64,000 nt of DNA from an uncultured Rhodoblastus sp. GTDB taxonomy: Bacteria; Pseudomonadota; Alphaproteobacteria; Rhizobiales; Beijerinckiaceae. Every line of letters starts with the position of its first letter. Position 1 is the stretch's first letter. The notes under the pieces were generated by a model. The model ran no database searches and was not told the DNA's origin. It saw nothing but the letters and a program-made list of their open reading frames with translations. Position numbers and translations under genes: made by a program. Of this stretch, positions 28,762-38,778 are shown piece by piece. Location: contig NZ_CAIUXT010000098.1 in the NCBI RefSeq assembly GCF_903903185.1, positions 16,954-80,953 of the forward strand. The letters are read 5' to 3'.

Positions 28762-29160
28762 TCACCACATATCCAGCGCCGCGCGCGCCTCGTCCGACAT
28801 CCGGCTCTGGTCCCATGGCGGATCGAACACCATTTTCACCTCGACGCCGGCTATTCCCGGCACGGCGGCGACGGCGTTCTCGACCCAGACCGGCATTTCC
28901 CCGGCCACCGGACAGCCGGGCGCGGTCAGGGTCATGTCGATGGCGACGAAATGGCTGTCGTCGATATCGACGCGGTAGATCAGGCCGAGTTCGTAGATAT
29001 CGGCCGGGATCTCCGGGTCATAGACGGTTTTCAGCGCGGCGACGATGTCGTCGGTGAGCCGCGCCAGTTCTTCCGGCGCCATGGTTTCCTCGCCCGCGAA
29101 GTCCGGGCGGTTGGGCTGCAATTCACTTTCGGGCGCCTTGTGTTCGTTCATGGCGTTCAT
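28762..29160 (-). CDS. sufT: SUF-associated DUF59/MIP18 protein
   Basis: This 132-aa protein of the DUF59 family linked to the SUF system helps iron-sulfur cluster maturation or delivery. After a polar N-terminus of about 30 residues come LTDDIVAALKTVYDPEIPADIYELGLIY (read in parts), MTLTAPGCPVAGEMP with the conserved Cys, and VKMVFDPPWDQSRMSDEAR. The start is ATG 29160, or ATG 29151 three codons later. It is the last SUF gene and begins 4 bp after sufS. The SufA carrier often found at this end of the operon is not present. Confidence 0.85.
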   Translation of the reverse strand: MNAMNEHKAPESELQPNRPDFAGEETMAPEELARLTDDIVAALKTVYDPEIPADIYELGLIYRVDIDDSHFVAIDMTLTAPGCPVAGEMPVWVENAVAAVPGIAGVEVKMVFDPPWDQSRMSDEARAALDMW

Positions 29161-29164
29161 CCGG

Positions 29165-30406
29165 TCAGGAGAAAAGATCGGCCGCGCGCTTGAGCGCCGC
29201 GACCAGGGCGTCGGCTTCCTCGCGCGTGTTATAGAGCGCGAAGGAGGCGCGGCAAGTCGAGGTGACGCCAAAGCGCGACAGCAGCGGCTGGGCGCAATGG
29301 GTTCCGGCGCGCACCGCGACGCCGGAGCGGTCGATCACCGTGGCGATGTCATGGGCATGCGCGCCTGCGATATTGAAAGAGAACAATGCGCCCTTGCCTG
29401 GCGCGGTCCCGAACAGCGTGATGCCGGGGACTTCGGCGAGGCGCTTTGCCGCATAGGCGCCAAGCTCGGCCTCATGGGCGTTAATCGCCGGGCGGCCGAT
29501 CTTCTCGATATAATCGAGCGCCGCGCCAAGGCCGATCGCCTCGACAATCGGCGGCGTCCCCGCCTCGAAGCGGTGCGGCGGAACCCCATAGGTCACCGTG
29601 TCGAAACTCACCGTCTCGATCATTTCGCCGCCGCCGGCATAGGGCGGCAGGCGCTCCAGCCATTCCCGCTTGCCGTAAAGCGCGCCAATGCCGGTCGGGC
29701 CATAGAGCTTGTGGCCGGTGACGGCATAAAAATCGACATCGAGATCGCGCACATCGACATCGCAATGGACCGCGCCCTGCGTTCCGTCGACCATCACCGG
29801 AATTCCGCGCTCATGCGCCAGACGCACGATTTCCTTGATCGGCGTGACCGTGCCCAGAACATTGGACATATGGGTGATGGCGACGATTTTGGTCTTTTCG
29901 GTCAGCGCGGCGGCGAAGGCTTCGAGCGAAAAGGAGCCGTCTTCCTCGACATCGACCCATTTGATCACGGCGCCCTTGCGCTCGCGCAGGAAATGCCAGG
30001 GCACGATATTGGAATGATGCTCCATCACCGAGAGCAGAATCTCGTCGCCCTCCTCGATATGGGCAAGGCCGAAAGACGCGGCGACGAGGTTCATTGCCTC
30101 GGTGGCGCCGCGCGTGAAAATGATTTCGTCGGTCGAGGACGCGTTGAGGAAGGCGCGCATTTTTTCGCGCGCCGCTTCGAATGCGTCGGTGGCGGCGTTG
30201 GCGAGATAGTGCAGGCCGCGATGGACATTGGCGTAGCCATGTTCATAGACCTGATCCATGCGCTCGATGACCGCGCGCGGCTTCTGCGCCGAGGCGGCGT
30301 TGTCGAGATAGACCAGCTGCTTGCCATAGGGTCGTTCTGACAGAATGGGGAAATCGGCCCGGATCGCCGCCACATCGTAAGCGCTGATCTTGCTTTGGTG
30401 GTTCAT
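29165..30406 (-). CDS. sufS: SufS-type cysteine desulfurase
   Basis: This 413-aa group II PLP-dependent cysteine desulfurase takes sulfur from cysteine for Fe-S assembly. The PLP-binding Lys is in VTGHKLYGPTGIG, and the persulfide-carrying Cys in VAVRAGTHCAQPLL, the short loop typical of group II. The N-terminus reads VAAIRADFPILSERPYGKQLVYLD. Its ATG overlaps the sufD stop (30403-30406), so it is translationally coupled. No SufE gene is adjacent. A second, group I type desulfurase heads the operon. Confidence 0.94.
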   Translation of the reverse strand: MNHQSKISAYDVAAIRADFPILSERPYGKQLVYLDNAASAQKPRAVIERMDQVYEHGYANVHRGLHYLANAATDAFEAAREKMRAFLNASSTDEIIFTRGATEAMNLVAASFGLAHIEEGDEILLSVMEHHSNIVPWHFLRERKGAVIKWVDVEEDGSFSLEAFAAALTEKTKIVAITHMSNVLGTVTPIKEIVRLAHERGIPVMVDGTQGAVHCDVDVRDLDVDFYAVTGHKLYGPTGIGALYGKREWLERLPPYAGGGEMIETVSFDTVTYGVPPHRFEAGTPPIVEAIGLGAALDYIEKIGRPAINAHEAELGAYAAKRLAEVPGITLFGTAPGKGALFSFNIAGAHAHDIATVIDRSGVAVRAGTHCAQPLLSRFGVTSTCRASFALYNTREEADALVAALKRAADLFS

Positions 30407-31698
30407 GCGAAGGCCCCGGTTTGCAATAGCGCCGCGAGATCGGCATTGAGCAGATCGCGCAAGCTTTCATCGCGCAGAATGTCGAAGGCTTCCGCCGCGA
30501 AAGCCTGGATCAGAATGGCCTGGGCCTCGGGGCGCGGAATGCCGCGCGATTCCATATAGAACAACTGATTGGCGTCGAGCTTGCCGCAGGCGGCGCCATG
30601 GCCGCAGGCGACGTCGTCGGCGAAAATTTCCAGCTCCGGCTTCGCCTGCAAACTGGCGTCGTCGGACAGCAACAGGCCGCGGCACACCATCTTGCCATCG
30701 GTTTTCTGCGCCTGCGGCGGCACCACGATCTTGCCCTGGAACACGCCTTCAGCCTGTTCCGCGAGGACAAATTTGAACGTCTCGCGGCTCAGGCAGGCGG
30801 GCGCTTGATGCGTCACGACCAGCGTTATATCTGCATGCTCCTGCCCTGTCAGCATGCTGGCAGCGGACAGATGCAATTCAGCTTTTTCGCCGGCGCAGGT
30901 CACAAACAGCTGGCGGCGCAGAAAAGCCGCCCCGGCAACCAGCGCCGTGGCGCACAGGCGCGCGCCGGCTTCGAGCGAAACGACGCAAGTTTGCACATCC
31001 ACGGTTGCGCTGTCGCGCGAGCGGCAGGCGTAATCGAGTTCCGCCGCCTTGCCGAGCGACAGCAACAGCGCGCTGTCGCCAAAGCCGCCGAAGCCCTCAG
31101 CGCGGGTCTCAATCAGGCTGGCCCGCGCGCCCTCGCCCAGCACGACATGAACGCGCGAAAAACGGCTGCGCCCGCCATTGGCGCCGCAAAGCGCGACGAT
31201 CTCGATTGGCTTTTCCAATGAAATCCCGGCGGCGATTTCAATGGTCAACCCGCCGGGCGAAAAAGCACCGTTGAGATCGAGCAGCGGATCGTCGGCCTGC
31301 AAAGCCAGGGTGGCGCGATCGTTCGACAGCGCGGCGAGCGGGCGGATTTCGACGCCCGCGACACGGGAAAAATCATCCGACAAATCGGGCGCGAAAAAGC
31401 CGTCGATCGACACCAGTTTCAAGGCGCCGGGCGCCGCGACTTTTTCAAGCTCGGCGCGAGCGTAATCGAGCGAAACGTGATCGGGCGGTTCGGCCAAAGG
31501 CGACGCCTGCCGCAATTTGACGCGCAGGTCGCTGTAATGCCAGGATTCGACCCGGCGGCTCGGCAGGCCGGCGCGGGCGAAGCGGTCGAAAGCCGCCTGC
31601 CTTTCCGCCGCGTCGCCCGGCGCCTTGTCGAGCAACAGCGCAAATTCGCGCAAAAAATCCTGCTCGGCCTGTGTAGGGTTTTTCAGCGGCGCGCCCAT
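30403..31698 (-). CDS. sufD: Fe-S cluster assembly scaffold subunit SufD
   Basis: This 431-aa component of the SufBC2D scaffold is paralogous to SufB. Seen are the N-terminal WHYSDLRVKLRQ motif, the beta-helix core, and the C-terminal FADDVACGHGAACGKLDANQLFY region with the conserved His of SufD, followed by SRGIPRPEAQAILIQAFAAE. The start overlaps the sufC stop by one base (TAATG) and the stop overlaps sufS, so the operon is tightly coupled. Length is typical. Confidence 0.93.
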   Translation of the reverse strand: MGAPLKNPTQAEQDFLREFALLLDKAPGDAAERQAAFDRFARAGLPSRRVESWHYSDLRVKLRQASPLAEPPDHVSLDYARAELEKVAAPGALKLVSIDGFFAPDLSDDFSRVAGVEIRPLAALSNDRATLALQADDPLLDLNGAFSPGGLTIEIAAGISLEKPIEIVALCGANGGRSRFSRVHVVLGEGARASLIETRAEGFGGFGDSALLLSLGKAAELDYACRSRDSATVDVQTCVVSLEAGARLCATALVAGAAFLRRQLFVTCAGEKAELHLSAASMLTGQEHADITLVVTHQAPACLSRETFKFVLAEQAEGVFQGKIVVPPQAQKTDGKMVCRGLLLSDDASLQAKPELEIFADDVACGHGAACGKLDANQLFYMESRGIPRPEAQAILIQAFAAEAFDILRDESLRDLLNADLAALLQTGAFA

Positions 31699-32447
31699 TA
31701 CGCCGCCTCGCTGGCGTAATCGGCATAGCCGCTTTTTTCGAGCTCCAGCGCCAGTTCCGGACCGCCGCTGCGGACGATTTTTCCCTCCGACATCACATGC
31801 ACCACGTCGGGAACGATATAGTCGAGCAGGCGCTGGTAATGGGTGATCACCAGAAGGCTGCGCTCCTTCGAGCGCAACGCATTGACGCCATCGGCGCAGA
31901 TGCGCAGCGCGTCGATATCGAGGCCGGAATCGAGTTCGTCGAGAATGGCGAAACGCGGCTCCAGCAGCGCCATCTGCAGGATTTCCATGCGCTTCTTTTC
32001 GCCGCCGGAGAAACCGAGATTGACCGGACGCTTGAGCATGTCCTGCGGGATGTTCAGCCGGGCCGCGGCCTCGCGCACGCGCTTCATGAAATCGGGAATC
32101 GCCATCTCGGCCTCGTCGCGCATTTTGCGCTGGGCGTTGAGCGCGGCCTTGAGAAACGTCATGGTGGCGACGCCGGGAATTTCGAGCGGATATTGAAACA
32201 CCAGAAACAGCCCGAGCGCCGCGCGTTCGGCCGCCGTCTTGTCGAGCAGATCGACGCCGCCGAGCCTGATCGAGCCCTCGGTGACGTCGTAGTCGGCCCG
32301 TCCGGCGATGACATAGGACAAAGTCGATTTGCCGGAGCCGTTGGGCCCCATGATCGCGGCGACCTGCCCCGCCGGCACGGACAGCGAAAGCCCGTCGAGG
32401 ATTTTCTTGCCGGCGACGGAAACGTGGAGGTTTTCAATTTCGAGCAT
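31698..32447 (-). CDS. sufC: Fe-S assembly ATPase SufC
   Basis: This 249-aa ABC-type ATPase energises the SufBCD scaffold. Motifs are Walker A GPNGSGKST (about 34-42), the Q-loop region FLVFQYPLEIPGV, signature LGFSGGEKKRMEI, Walker B FAILDELDSGLDID and the H-loop LVITHYQRLL. The start at 32447 begins MLEIENLHVSVAGKK. A longer upstream frame overlaps the end of sufB and was rejected. It is separated from sufB by about 43 bp and overlaps sufD by one base. Confidence 0.95.
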   Translation of the reverse strand: MLEIENLHVSVAGKKILDGLSLSVPAGQVAAIMGPNGSGKSTLSYVIAGRADYDVTEGSIRLGGVDLLDKTAAERAALGLFLVFQYPLEIPGVATMTFLKAALNAQRKMRDEAEMAIPDFMKRVREAAARLNIPQDMLKRPVNLGFSGGEKKRMEILQMALLEPRFAILDELDSGLDIDALRICADGVNALRSKERSLLVITHYQRLLDYIVPDVVHVMSEGKIVRSGGPELALELEKSGYADYASEAA

Positions 32448-32490
32448 GGACTTGAGCCTTGAAAAAAGGGGGCGCGCGGCGTCGGCGCGT

Positions 32491-33966
<1,476 letters not shown>

Positions 33967-34022
33967 TTCTCCTCACCTAACGCGGTTTCAAGGGCCGCTG
34001 GTTGAGTCCATGTCGAGGCGTT

Positions 34023-35186
34023 TCAGGCTGAATTCGCCAGCCGGCTTCGCATTCTCTCCCGCACTCTAGCCAATATTTGCAGAAAACGCACCACCTCTTC
34101 GTCGTCCGTCTTCCAGCCCATGCTGATTCTCAACGCCGAACGCGCCAGCCCCGCGGAAACGCCCATCGAGGCGAGCACGGTCGAGGGCGCCACCTTGCCG
34201 GAGGAACAGGCCGAGCCCGAAGACAAGGCCACGCCCTCGACATCGAAAGCCGCAACCAAGGTCTCGGCGGCCAGACCCGGCAGGGCGAAAGCCAAAGTAT
34301 TGGCGACGCGCGCCGCGCCTTCGCCGAATATGGCGGCTTCGGGCGCGATTTCCAGCACGCCGGCCTGCAAATCGTCGCGCAAGGCCCGCAAACGCTGCGA
34401 CTCGGCCGCGCGTCCGGCGAGACTGGCGGCGACGGCGGCGCCGAAACCCGCCAGCGCCGCCGGATTTTCGGTGCCGCCGCGAAAGCCGCGCTCCTGCCCG
34501 CCGCCACGGATCAGCGGGGTTTTGGGGAGAAGCTCGCGCCGGGCGAAAGCCAGGGCGCCGGCGCCTTTCGGCCCGCCGAGCTTGTGGCTCGACAGGAACA
34601 ACAGATCGGCGCCGGTGGCGGCGAAGTTCGTTTCGACGCGTCCGAAGGCCTGAACCACATCGCAGACCACGAGCCCGCCCGCCGCATGGACCATGGCGGC
34701 CGCTTCCGCGACCGGCTGAATCACCCCGGTCTCGTTATTGACCGCCTGCAGCGCGAGCATGGGGCGCATTTGTTCGGACAAAGCTCGCTTTTCGGCCAGT
34801 TTTTCGCGCAAGATTTCGAGATCGAGCCGGCCCTGCGCGTCGAGCGCGACAATTTCGACTTTTTCGGGCGCAAAACCATGTCCGGCAACCACGCAAGGGT
34901 GTTCGCCGCCGCCGATCAGCAAAAGGTCGCAGGCTTTCGAGGAAGTTTGGGGGCGAAGCGCCATGTTGGCCGCCTCGGTGGCCCCCGAGACGAAGACGAC
35001 GAGATCGGCTTGGGTCCCAAGCGCAGCGGCCAGCGCGGCGCGCGCCAGTTCGATCGACTGCCGCGCCGCGCGCCCTTCCCGATGGACGCTGGAGGCGTTG
35101 CCGGCGTCGAGCGCCTGCACGGCCGCCGCCCGCGCTTCGGGTCGCAGCGGCGCGGTGGCGTTATAGTCGAAATAGATGCGGCCCAT
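34023..35186 (-). CDS. iscS: IscS/NifS-type cysteine desulfurase
   Basis: This 387-aa group I PLP-dependent cysteine desulfurase is the first gene of the SUF operon, an arrangement common in alphaproteobacteria. It reads IYFDYNATAPLRPEAR at the start, SGATEAANMAL, the PLP-binding Lys in LFLSSHKLGGPKG, the persulfide Cys in ALSSGSACSSGKVAPS and a C-terminal SALRISMGWKT. The long active-site loop separates it from the group II SufS downstream. No IscR-type regulator precedes it. A palindromic repeat lies about 30 bp upstream of its start. Confidence 0.9.
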   Translation of the reverse strand: MGRIYFDYNATAPLRPEARAAAVQALDAGNASSVHREGRAARQSIELARAALAAALGTQADLVVFVSGATEAANMALRPQTSSKACDLLLIGGGEHPCVVAGHGFAPEKVEIVALDAQGRLDLEILREKLAEKRALSEQMRPMLALQAVNNETGVIQPVAEAAAMVHAAGGLVVCDVVQAFGRVETNFAATGADLLFLSSHKLGGPKGAGALAFARRELLPKTPLIRGGGQERGFRGGTENPAALAGFGAAVAASLAGRAAESQRLRALRDDLQAGVLEIAPEAAIFGEGAARVANTLAFALPGLAAETLVAAFDVEGVALSSGSACSSGKVAPSTVLASMGVSAGLARSALRISMGWKTDDEEVVRFLQILARVRERMRSRLANSA

Positions 35187-35214
35187 GGAATAACCCGATT
35201 GGCGACCGATTAGA

Positions 35215-35307
35215 GCGTTTTCACGCGAAGCGGCCCCGGTTCGCGTGAAGAAAAAGATTAAAAAAGCAACCGAATAGAGCCGCCTTTCCGTTCTATCGGA
35301 TTGGAAA
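35215..35307 (+). repeat. Two-hairpin palindromic intergenic repeat, copy B
   Basis: This second copy of the repeat shares both hairpin units with copy A. The first has GCGAA/TTCGC around GCGGCCCCGG, followed by GTGAAGAAAA, but the outer GCGTTT arm is no longer matched. The second is TTTCC (35285-35289) with GGAAA (35303-35307) around the same GTTCTATCGGATT-type centre. It sits between the SUF operon start and the small membrane protein gene, both on the minus strand, so it could end transcription of the latter or sit in the SUF leader. Confidence 0.75.
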
Positions 35308-35537
35308 GGGCACTACCGGGCGTCAAGGGATCATGGCCATTGATACGCGGTGATTCGAAGTCCGGACCCATCGCATTGGCGACGCCCTCGCGCAAGCCTG
35401 GGTCTGGGAAGGCTTTCCAGCCTTGAGCCATCGGCGCGGTCTTGGTCGAGACGCCGGAAGCCGAAAAAATCCGTCTCGATATTATTGACGCGGATGACAG
35501 CACGGCCGATGGCGACACGCGGTCGAGCCGCCGCGTT
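35308..35537. other. Intergenic region, no gene recognised
   Basis: About 230 bp between repeat copy B and the small membrane protein gene. A minus-strand open frame spans part of it, but its end runs through the palindromic repeat and its translation resembles nothing known. It may be decayed sequence. No hairpin terminator with a T-run was seen. Confidence 0.4.
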
Positions 35538-35729
35538 TCAGACCATGCCGATGAGGCGGGTCAGCGCGGCTTCGTCGCCGGTCGCGAGAATCCAGCCCAG
35601 CCCGATCAACAGAGCCACGAGGCCCGTCGTCGTCAAAAGCCGCGCGGCGGAAAGCGCGGCGGCGAGGCGATGATTTTTTCGCCGCAGCGGAGCGGGCCGT
35701 TCATTTGAACCCTCGGCAAAGCGACTCAT
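35538..35729 (-). CDS. Small single-span membrane protein
   Basis: This 63-aa protein starts at ATG 35729, which has an excellent ribosome site (AGGAGAGG, six bases from AGGAG to the start). It has a basic N-terminal half (MSRFAEGSNERPAPLRRKNHR) and one transmembrane segment (about 32-49; TTTGLVALLIGLGWILA), then a short tail TGDEAALTRLIGMV. No family was recognised. The neighbouring direction matches the SUF operon, but the repeat and 350 bp lie between. Confidence 0.65.
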   Translation of the reverse strand: MSRFAEGSNERPAPLRRKNHRLAAALSAARLLTTTGLVALLIGLGWILATGDEAALTRLIGMV

Positions 35730-35957
35730 CAACCTCTCCTGCGAAATTTTTTTCGTAACGGCCCCGGCGTGCGTGCCGCACCGTCAGGGCCAGCGATAGC
35801 AAGTATTGGTTATTTTTTCGCTAATACAGATACTTGGAGAAAAAACCTGATTCAGGCGGGACGACGTGAGGATTCAATTCCATTGTATTGATATAGCGTC
35901 AAATTTGGTTATGAATTTAATGTTTCTAGTCACCTCACCTACGTAGAAATACGGTTA
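35730..35957. other. AT-rich intergenic segment upstream of the PEP-CTERM gene
   Basis: About 230 bp strikingly AT-rich beside its GC-rich surroundings, for example the stretches GGTTATTTTTTCGC (35814 on) and CAAATTTGGTTATG (35900 on). No gene was recognised. It adjoins the promoter of the PEP-CTERM gene and may hold UP-element-like or regulator-binding sequence. A CTACGTA lies at 35939-35945 and recurs at 35976-35982, on either side of the -35 box. Confidence 0.5.
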
Positions 35958-35986
35958 TTGACTTGCAACCTGACGCTACGTAAATT
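35958..35986 (+). promoter_or_regulatory. Sigma-70-type promoter of the PEP-CTERM gene
   Basis: TTGACT (35958-35963) is followed after exactly 17 bp by TAAATT (35981-35986), a good housekeeping-type promoter; transcription would start near 35993. A CTACGTA heptamer overlaps the 5' part of the -10 box, and the same heptamer lies 37 bp upstream. The predicted leader has a hairpin, AACTTA (36007-36012) with TAAGTT (36017-36022), before the ribosome site. Confidence 0.65.
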
Positions 35987-36056
35987 TTAGCGATGAGAAC
36001 AACTTGAACTTAACCGTAAGTTGATCTCAAAAATGGCCTAAATATTGGGGGAGATC

Positions 36057-36689
36057 ATGAACAAATTCATTTTCGGAACTGCACTGGTGACGCTTATGTT
36101 CGCCACCAGCGCCAACGCAGCTATTGTTCTCGGTCCAGGAAACGGGAATCTCTGGACTTTCAACGATAACCCTGCCCGCCCTTCCAACTACGTCGGCCCC
36201 GATTCCGGCAACTCATATTGGGATCCGGGACCGATCAGCTGGAATACCACCGGCGCCAACAGCTTCGTGGTGAATGGATCGGTCACAAATCAGTATCTGG
36301 CGCCGCTCGGCGACACCACCAACTATCTTTTCGCGACGCCCGGCTCGGACGCGATCGTCAGCTGGGGTAAGAACATCAATTCGTTCGTCATACGTTGGGG
36401 CTCGCCCGACGATTATAACACCCTGACGTTGAGCAATGGCGACTCCGTCACCGGCACTCAGATAGGCGCATTTTTTGGCTTCACGGCCAATGGAAACAAC
36501 GCCAACACGCGCTGGGTGACCATTTACGACCGCACGCCGTTCACCGGCTTCACTGCGAGTTCGACGGGAGTCGCGTTCGAATTCGACGGAACGGCCGTTC
36601 CGGAGCCTTCGAGCTGGGCGCTGATGCTGTCGGGCTTTGCGGCTCTCGGCTTCGCCGGCTATCGTTCGCGCAAGAAGGTCGCCGCCTGA
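36057..36689 (+). CDS. PEPxxWA-CTERM exported protein
   Basis: This 210-aa protein has a Sec signal peptide (MNKFIFGTALVTLMFATSANA) and a C-terminal sorting signal of the PEPxxWA-CTERM type: VPEPSSWALMLSGF, a hydrophobic span, then GYRSRKKVAA. In this family exosortase removes the tail and the protein goes to the cell surface or matrix. The mature part is rich in Asn, Gly, Thr and aromatics (LGPGNGNLWTFNDNPARPSN, NSYWDPGPISWNTTG) and looks beta-structured. ATG 36057 has GGGGGAG just upstream. It has its own promoter and terminator. No exosortase gene is in the window. Confidence 0.88.
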   Translation: MNKFIFGTALVTLMFATSANAAIVLGPGNGNLWTFNDNPARPSNYVGPDSGNSYWDPGPISWNTTGANSFVVNGSVTNQYLAPLGDTTNYLFATPGSDAIVSWGKNINSFVIRWGSPDDYNTLTLSNGDSVTGTQIGAFFGFTANGNNANTRWVTIYDRTPFTGFTASSTGVAFEFDGTAVPEPSSWALMLSGFAALGFAGYRSRKKVAA

Positions 36690-36715
36690 TACAAGGTCCT
36701 CACGGACGCCGGAAA

Positions 36716-36742
36716 GGCCGCCCCGACCGGGCGGCCTTTTTT
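36716..36742 (+). terminator. Rho-independent terminator after the PEP-CTERM gene
   Basis: GGCCGCCC (36716-36723) and GGGCGGCC (36729-36736) form a perfect 8-bp GC stem with a 5-nt loop, followed by six T (36737-36742). It lies 27 bp after the stop of the PEP-CTERM gene and closes a single-gene unit. On the other strand it could also insulate the bluB end. Confidence 0.93.
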
Positions 36743-36776
36743 GCAATGGCCCGGCGCCCCAGCCAACGAACGGCCT

Positions 36777-37421
36777 TCACACCACCAGGACCCGCCGCCC
36801 CAAAACCGTGCGATCCTGCCAGCCGCAGCGCGCGAGTTCCGGCTCGACATGCTCCTCCTCCGGCCAGCCGAGGCAAAGAAAGCCGATCAGCTTGAAAGAC
36901 TCTGGCGCCTCCAGCGCCAGGCGGACCTTTTCCGGATCGAGGATCGAAATCCAGCCAAGGCCAAGCCCCGCCGCGCGCGCCGCCAGCCAGAGCATGTTGA
37001 TCATGCCGACCACGGAATAATCCAGCATTTCCGGCATGGTGCGCGTGCCAAGGCCAAAGCCTTGGGTGGTCGCGCGGTCGCAGAAAACCGCAAGCTGCAG
37101 CGGCGCCTTGTCGAGACCCGCCAGTTTCAACTGCGCGTAAAGCGCGGCCCGCTCGCCTTGTTGCTCCGCCAGCGCCTCCGCGTTGCAGGCGAGGAAATTA
37201 TCGCGGATCGCCGCGCGCTTTTCCGCGCTTTCGACCCGTATCAGCCGCCACGGCTGGCTGTTGCCGACCGAAGGCGCGAGCTGGGCGAGATCGAGCAGAT
37301 GGTCGATCAGCTCCTCCGGCGCCGGATCGGCGCGAAACCGCCGCACATCGCGCCGCCAGCGCATCAGCTGCGCCAGCTCCGCGCGAAAATGGACATCGAA
37401 CACCGGCCCCGGCCTGTTCAT
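36777..37421 (-). CDS. bluB: 5,6-dimethylbenzimidazole synthase
   Basis: This 214-aa BluB cannibalises reduced FMN with oxygen to make 5,6-dimethylbenzimidazole, the lower ligand of B12. It is a nitroreductase-fold protein with RWRRDVRRFRADPAPEELI near the start, LAPSVGNSQPWRLIRV, and LAARAAGLGLGWISIL. Its start at 37421 overlaps the cobB stop (ATGA, 37418-37421), which ties it to the cobalamin pathway. An upstream in-frame Met six codons earlier is less likely. Confidence 0.93.
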   Translation of the reverse strand: MNRPGPVFDVHFRAELAQLMRWRRDVRRFRADPAPEELIDHLLDLAQLAPSVGNSQPWRLIRVESAEKRAAIRDNFLACNAEALAEQQGERAALYAQLKLAGLDKAPLQLAVFCDRATTQGFGLGTRTMPEMLDYSVVGMINMLWLAARAAGLGLGWISILDPEKVRLALEAPESFKLIGFLCLGWPEEEHVEPELARCGWQDRTVLGRRVLVV

Positions 37422-38731
37422 GAAACCTCCGCGATGCAATGAAAAAAGCTGCCCGAGACATTTCCGCGCCGCGAGCCGCAGGGCGCCGGCGCCCCGCCAT
37501 AGGCGTCGGCGGCCATCGCCATGGGCTGGTCCGCGCCGATTGCGACAATGCTGGCGTAATGGAATTCATGGCCGCGCAATTTCTGCCCTTTGCGCCCCAG
37601 AGCGCAATCGGCCAGCAGAATCGCATCGCGATAGCCGAGCGTCATGCGGCGTTTGGCGAAAGAGGTTTCGACCGACAGCAATTTGGCCATCGCGTGAACC
37701 TGCCCTTCGGCGTCGGTAAGGCTTTCGCCAAGCACCATATAGCCGCCGCATTCGCCATGCACCGGCCGGGTTTGCGCGAATTGTCGCAAGCCCCCGAGAA
37801 AGCGCGCGGCGCCGGCGAGGCGCCCGGCGTGAAGCTCGGGATAGCCGCCCGGCAGCCAGGCGGCGTCGCAGCCCTGCGGCGGCGGCTCGTCGGCCAGCGG
37901 CGAGAAGAACGAAAATTCCGCGCCGCGCGCCCGCCAGTCGGCCAGAAGATGCGGATAGAGGAAGGAAAAAGCGTCGTCGCGCGCAATGGCGATGTTCTGG
38001 CCCGGCGGCGTCAGCGCGCGCGGCGCGCCCATTGGCAGGCCGATGGGCGCCGCCAGCGACAGGATCGCGTCGAGATCGAGATGATTTTCGACAAAAGCCG
38101 CCAGAGCGTCGAGCCGCGCCTCCAGCTCCGCCGTCTCGCTGGCCTGGACCAGACCGAGATGACGCTCCGGCAACACGATTTCCGCCTGTTTCGGCAAGGC
38201 GCCCACAAATTTCAGGCCCGCCGCCTCGACGCCGGAGCGGGCCAGCAGCAGATGGCGCGGACTGCCGATCTTGTTCAGCGCCACGCCGACGATTTTCACC
38301 CGTGGATCGAAGGTTGCACAGCCCTTGGCGACGGCCCCGGCGGTCTGCGCCTGGCCCGAGGCGTCGAGCACCAGCAGCGCCGGCAGGCCGAGCGCGGCGG
38401 CGATATCGGCGGAAGCGCCGCTGCGCCCAATGGCTGCGGGAACGCCGTCGAACAGGCCCATCGAGCCCTCCGCCAGCACCAGCGAAGCGTCTTGCGCCGC
38501 CAGTCCCGCCAGCGCGCCGATGAGGCCGGGCTCCATCGCCCAGCTGTCGAGATTGAAACTGTCACGGCCGAGCGCCGCGCGATGAAAGGCGGGATCGATA
38601 TAATCGGGCCCCGATTTCAGACCGGCGACGCTGAGGCCGCGCTGGCGGAAGGCGCGCATCAGCCCGAGCGTCACCGTGGTCTTGCCGCCGCCCGAGCGCG
38701 GCGCGGCGATGAGCAATCCGCGCAGGCTCAT
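37418..38731 (-). CDS. cobB: Hydrogenobyrinic/cobyrinic acid a,c-diamide synthase
   Basis: This 437-aa ATP- and glutamine-dependent enzyme amidates the a and c side chains of the corrin ring. The N-terminal dethiobiotin-synthetase-like P-loop domain starts LLIAAPRSGGGKTTVTLGL. The C-terminal glutaminase domain has LPGGYPELH and the nucleophile Cys in PVHGECGGYMVLGE. Start at 38731 chosen by family length. It is divergent from cbiD (47 bp) and coupled to bluB by a 4-bp overlap. Confidence 0.93.
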   Translation of the reverse strand: MSLRGLLIAAPRSGGGKTTVTLGLMRAFRQRGLSVAGLKSGPDYIDPAFHRAALGRDSFNLDSWAMEPGLIGALAGLAAQDASLVLAEGSMGLFDGVPAAIGRSGASADIAAALGLPALLVLDASGQAQTAGAVAKGCATFDPRVKIVGVALNKIGSPRHLLLARSGVEAAGLKFVGALPKQAEIVLPERHLGLVQASETAELEARLDALAAFVENHLDLDAILSLAAPIGLPMGAPRALTPPGQNIAIARDDAFSFLYPHLLADWRARGAEFSFFSPLADEPPPQGCDAAWLPGGYPELHAGRLAGAARFLGGLRQFAQTRPVHGECGGYMVLGESLTDAEGQVHAMAKLLSVETSFAKRRMTLGYRDAILLADCALGRKGQKLRGHEFHYASIVAIGADQPMAMAADAYGGAPAPCGSRRGNVSGSFFHCIAEVS

Positions 38732-38778
38732 GCGAGAAAATCCTTTGGCCCGGGCGACGCGACGCGGTAGCAAGGAGC

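Noticed and set aside
35258..35518. Minus-strand 86-codon frame next to the SUF operon
   Set aside because: Its end is the palindromic repeat and the rest matches nothing; no ribosome site.
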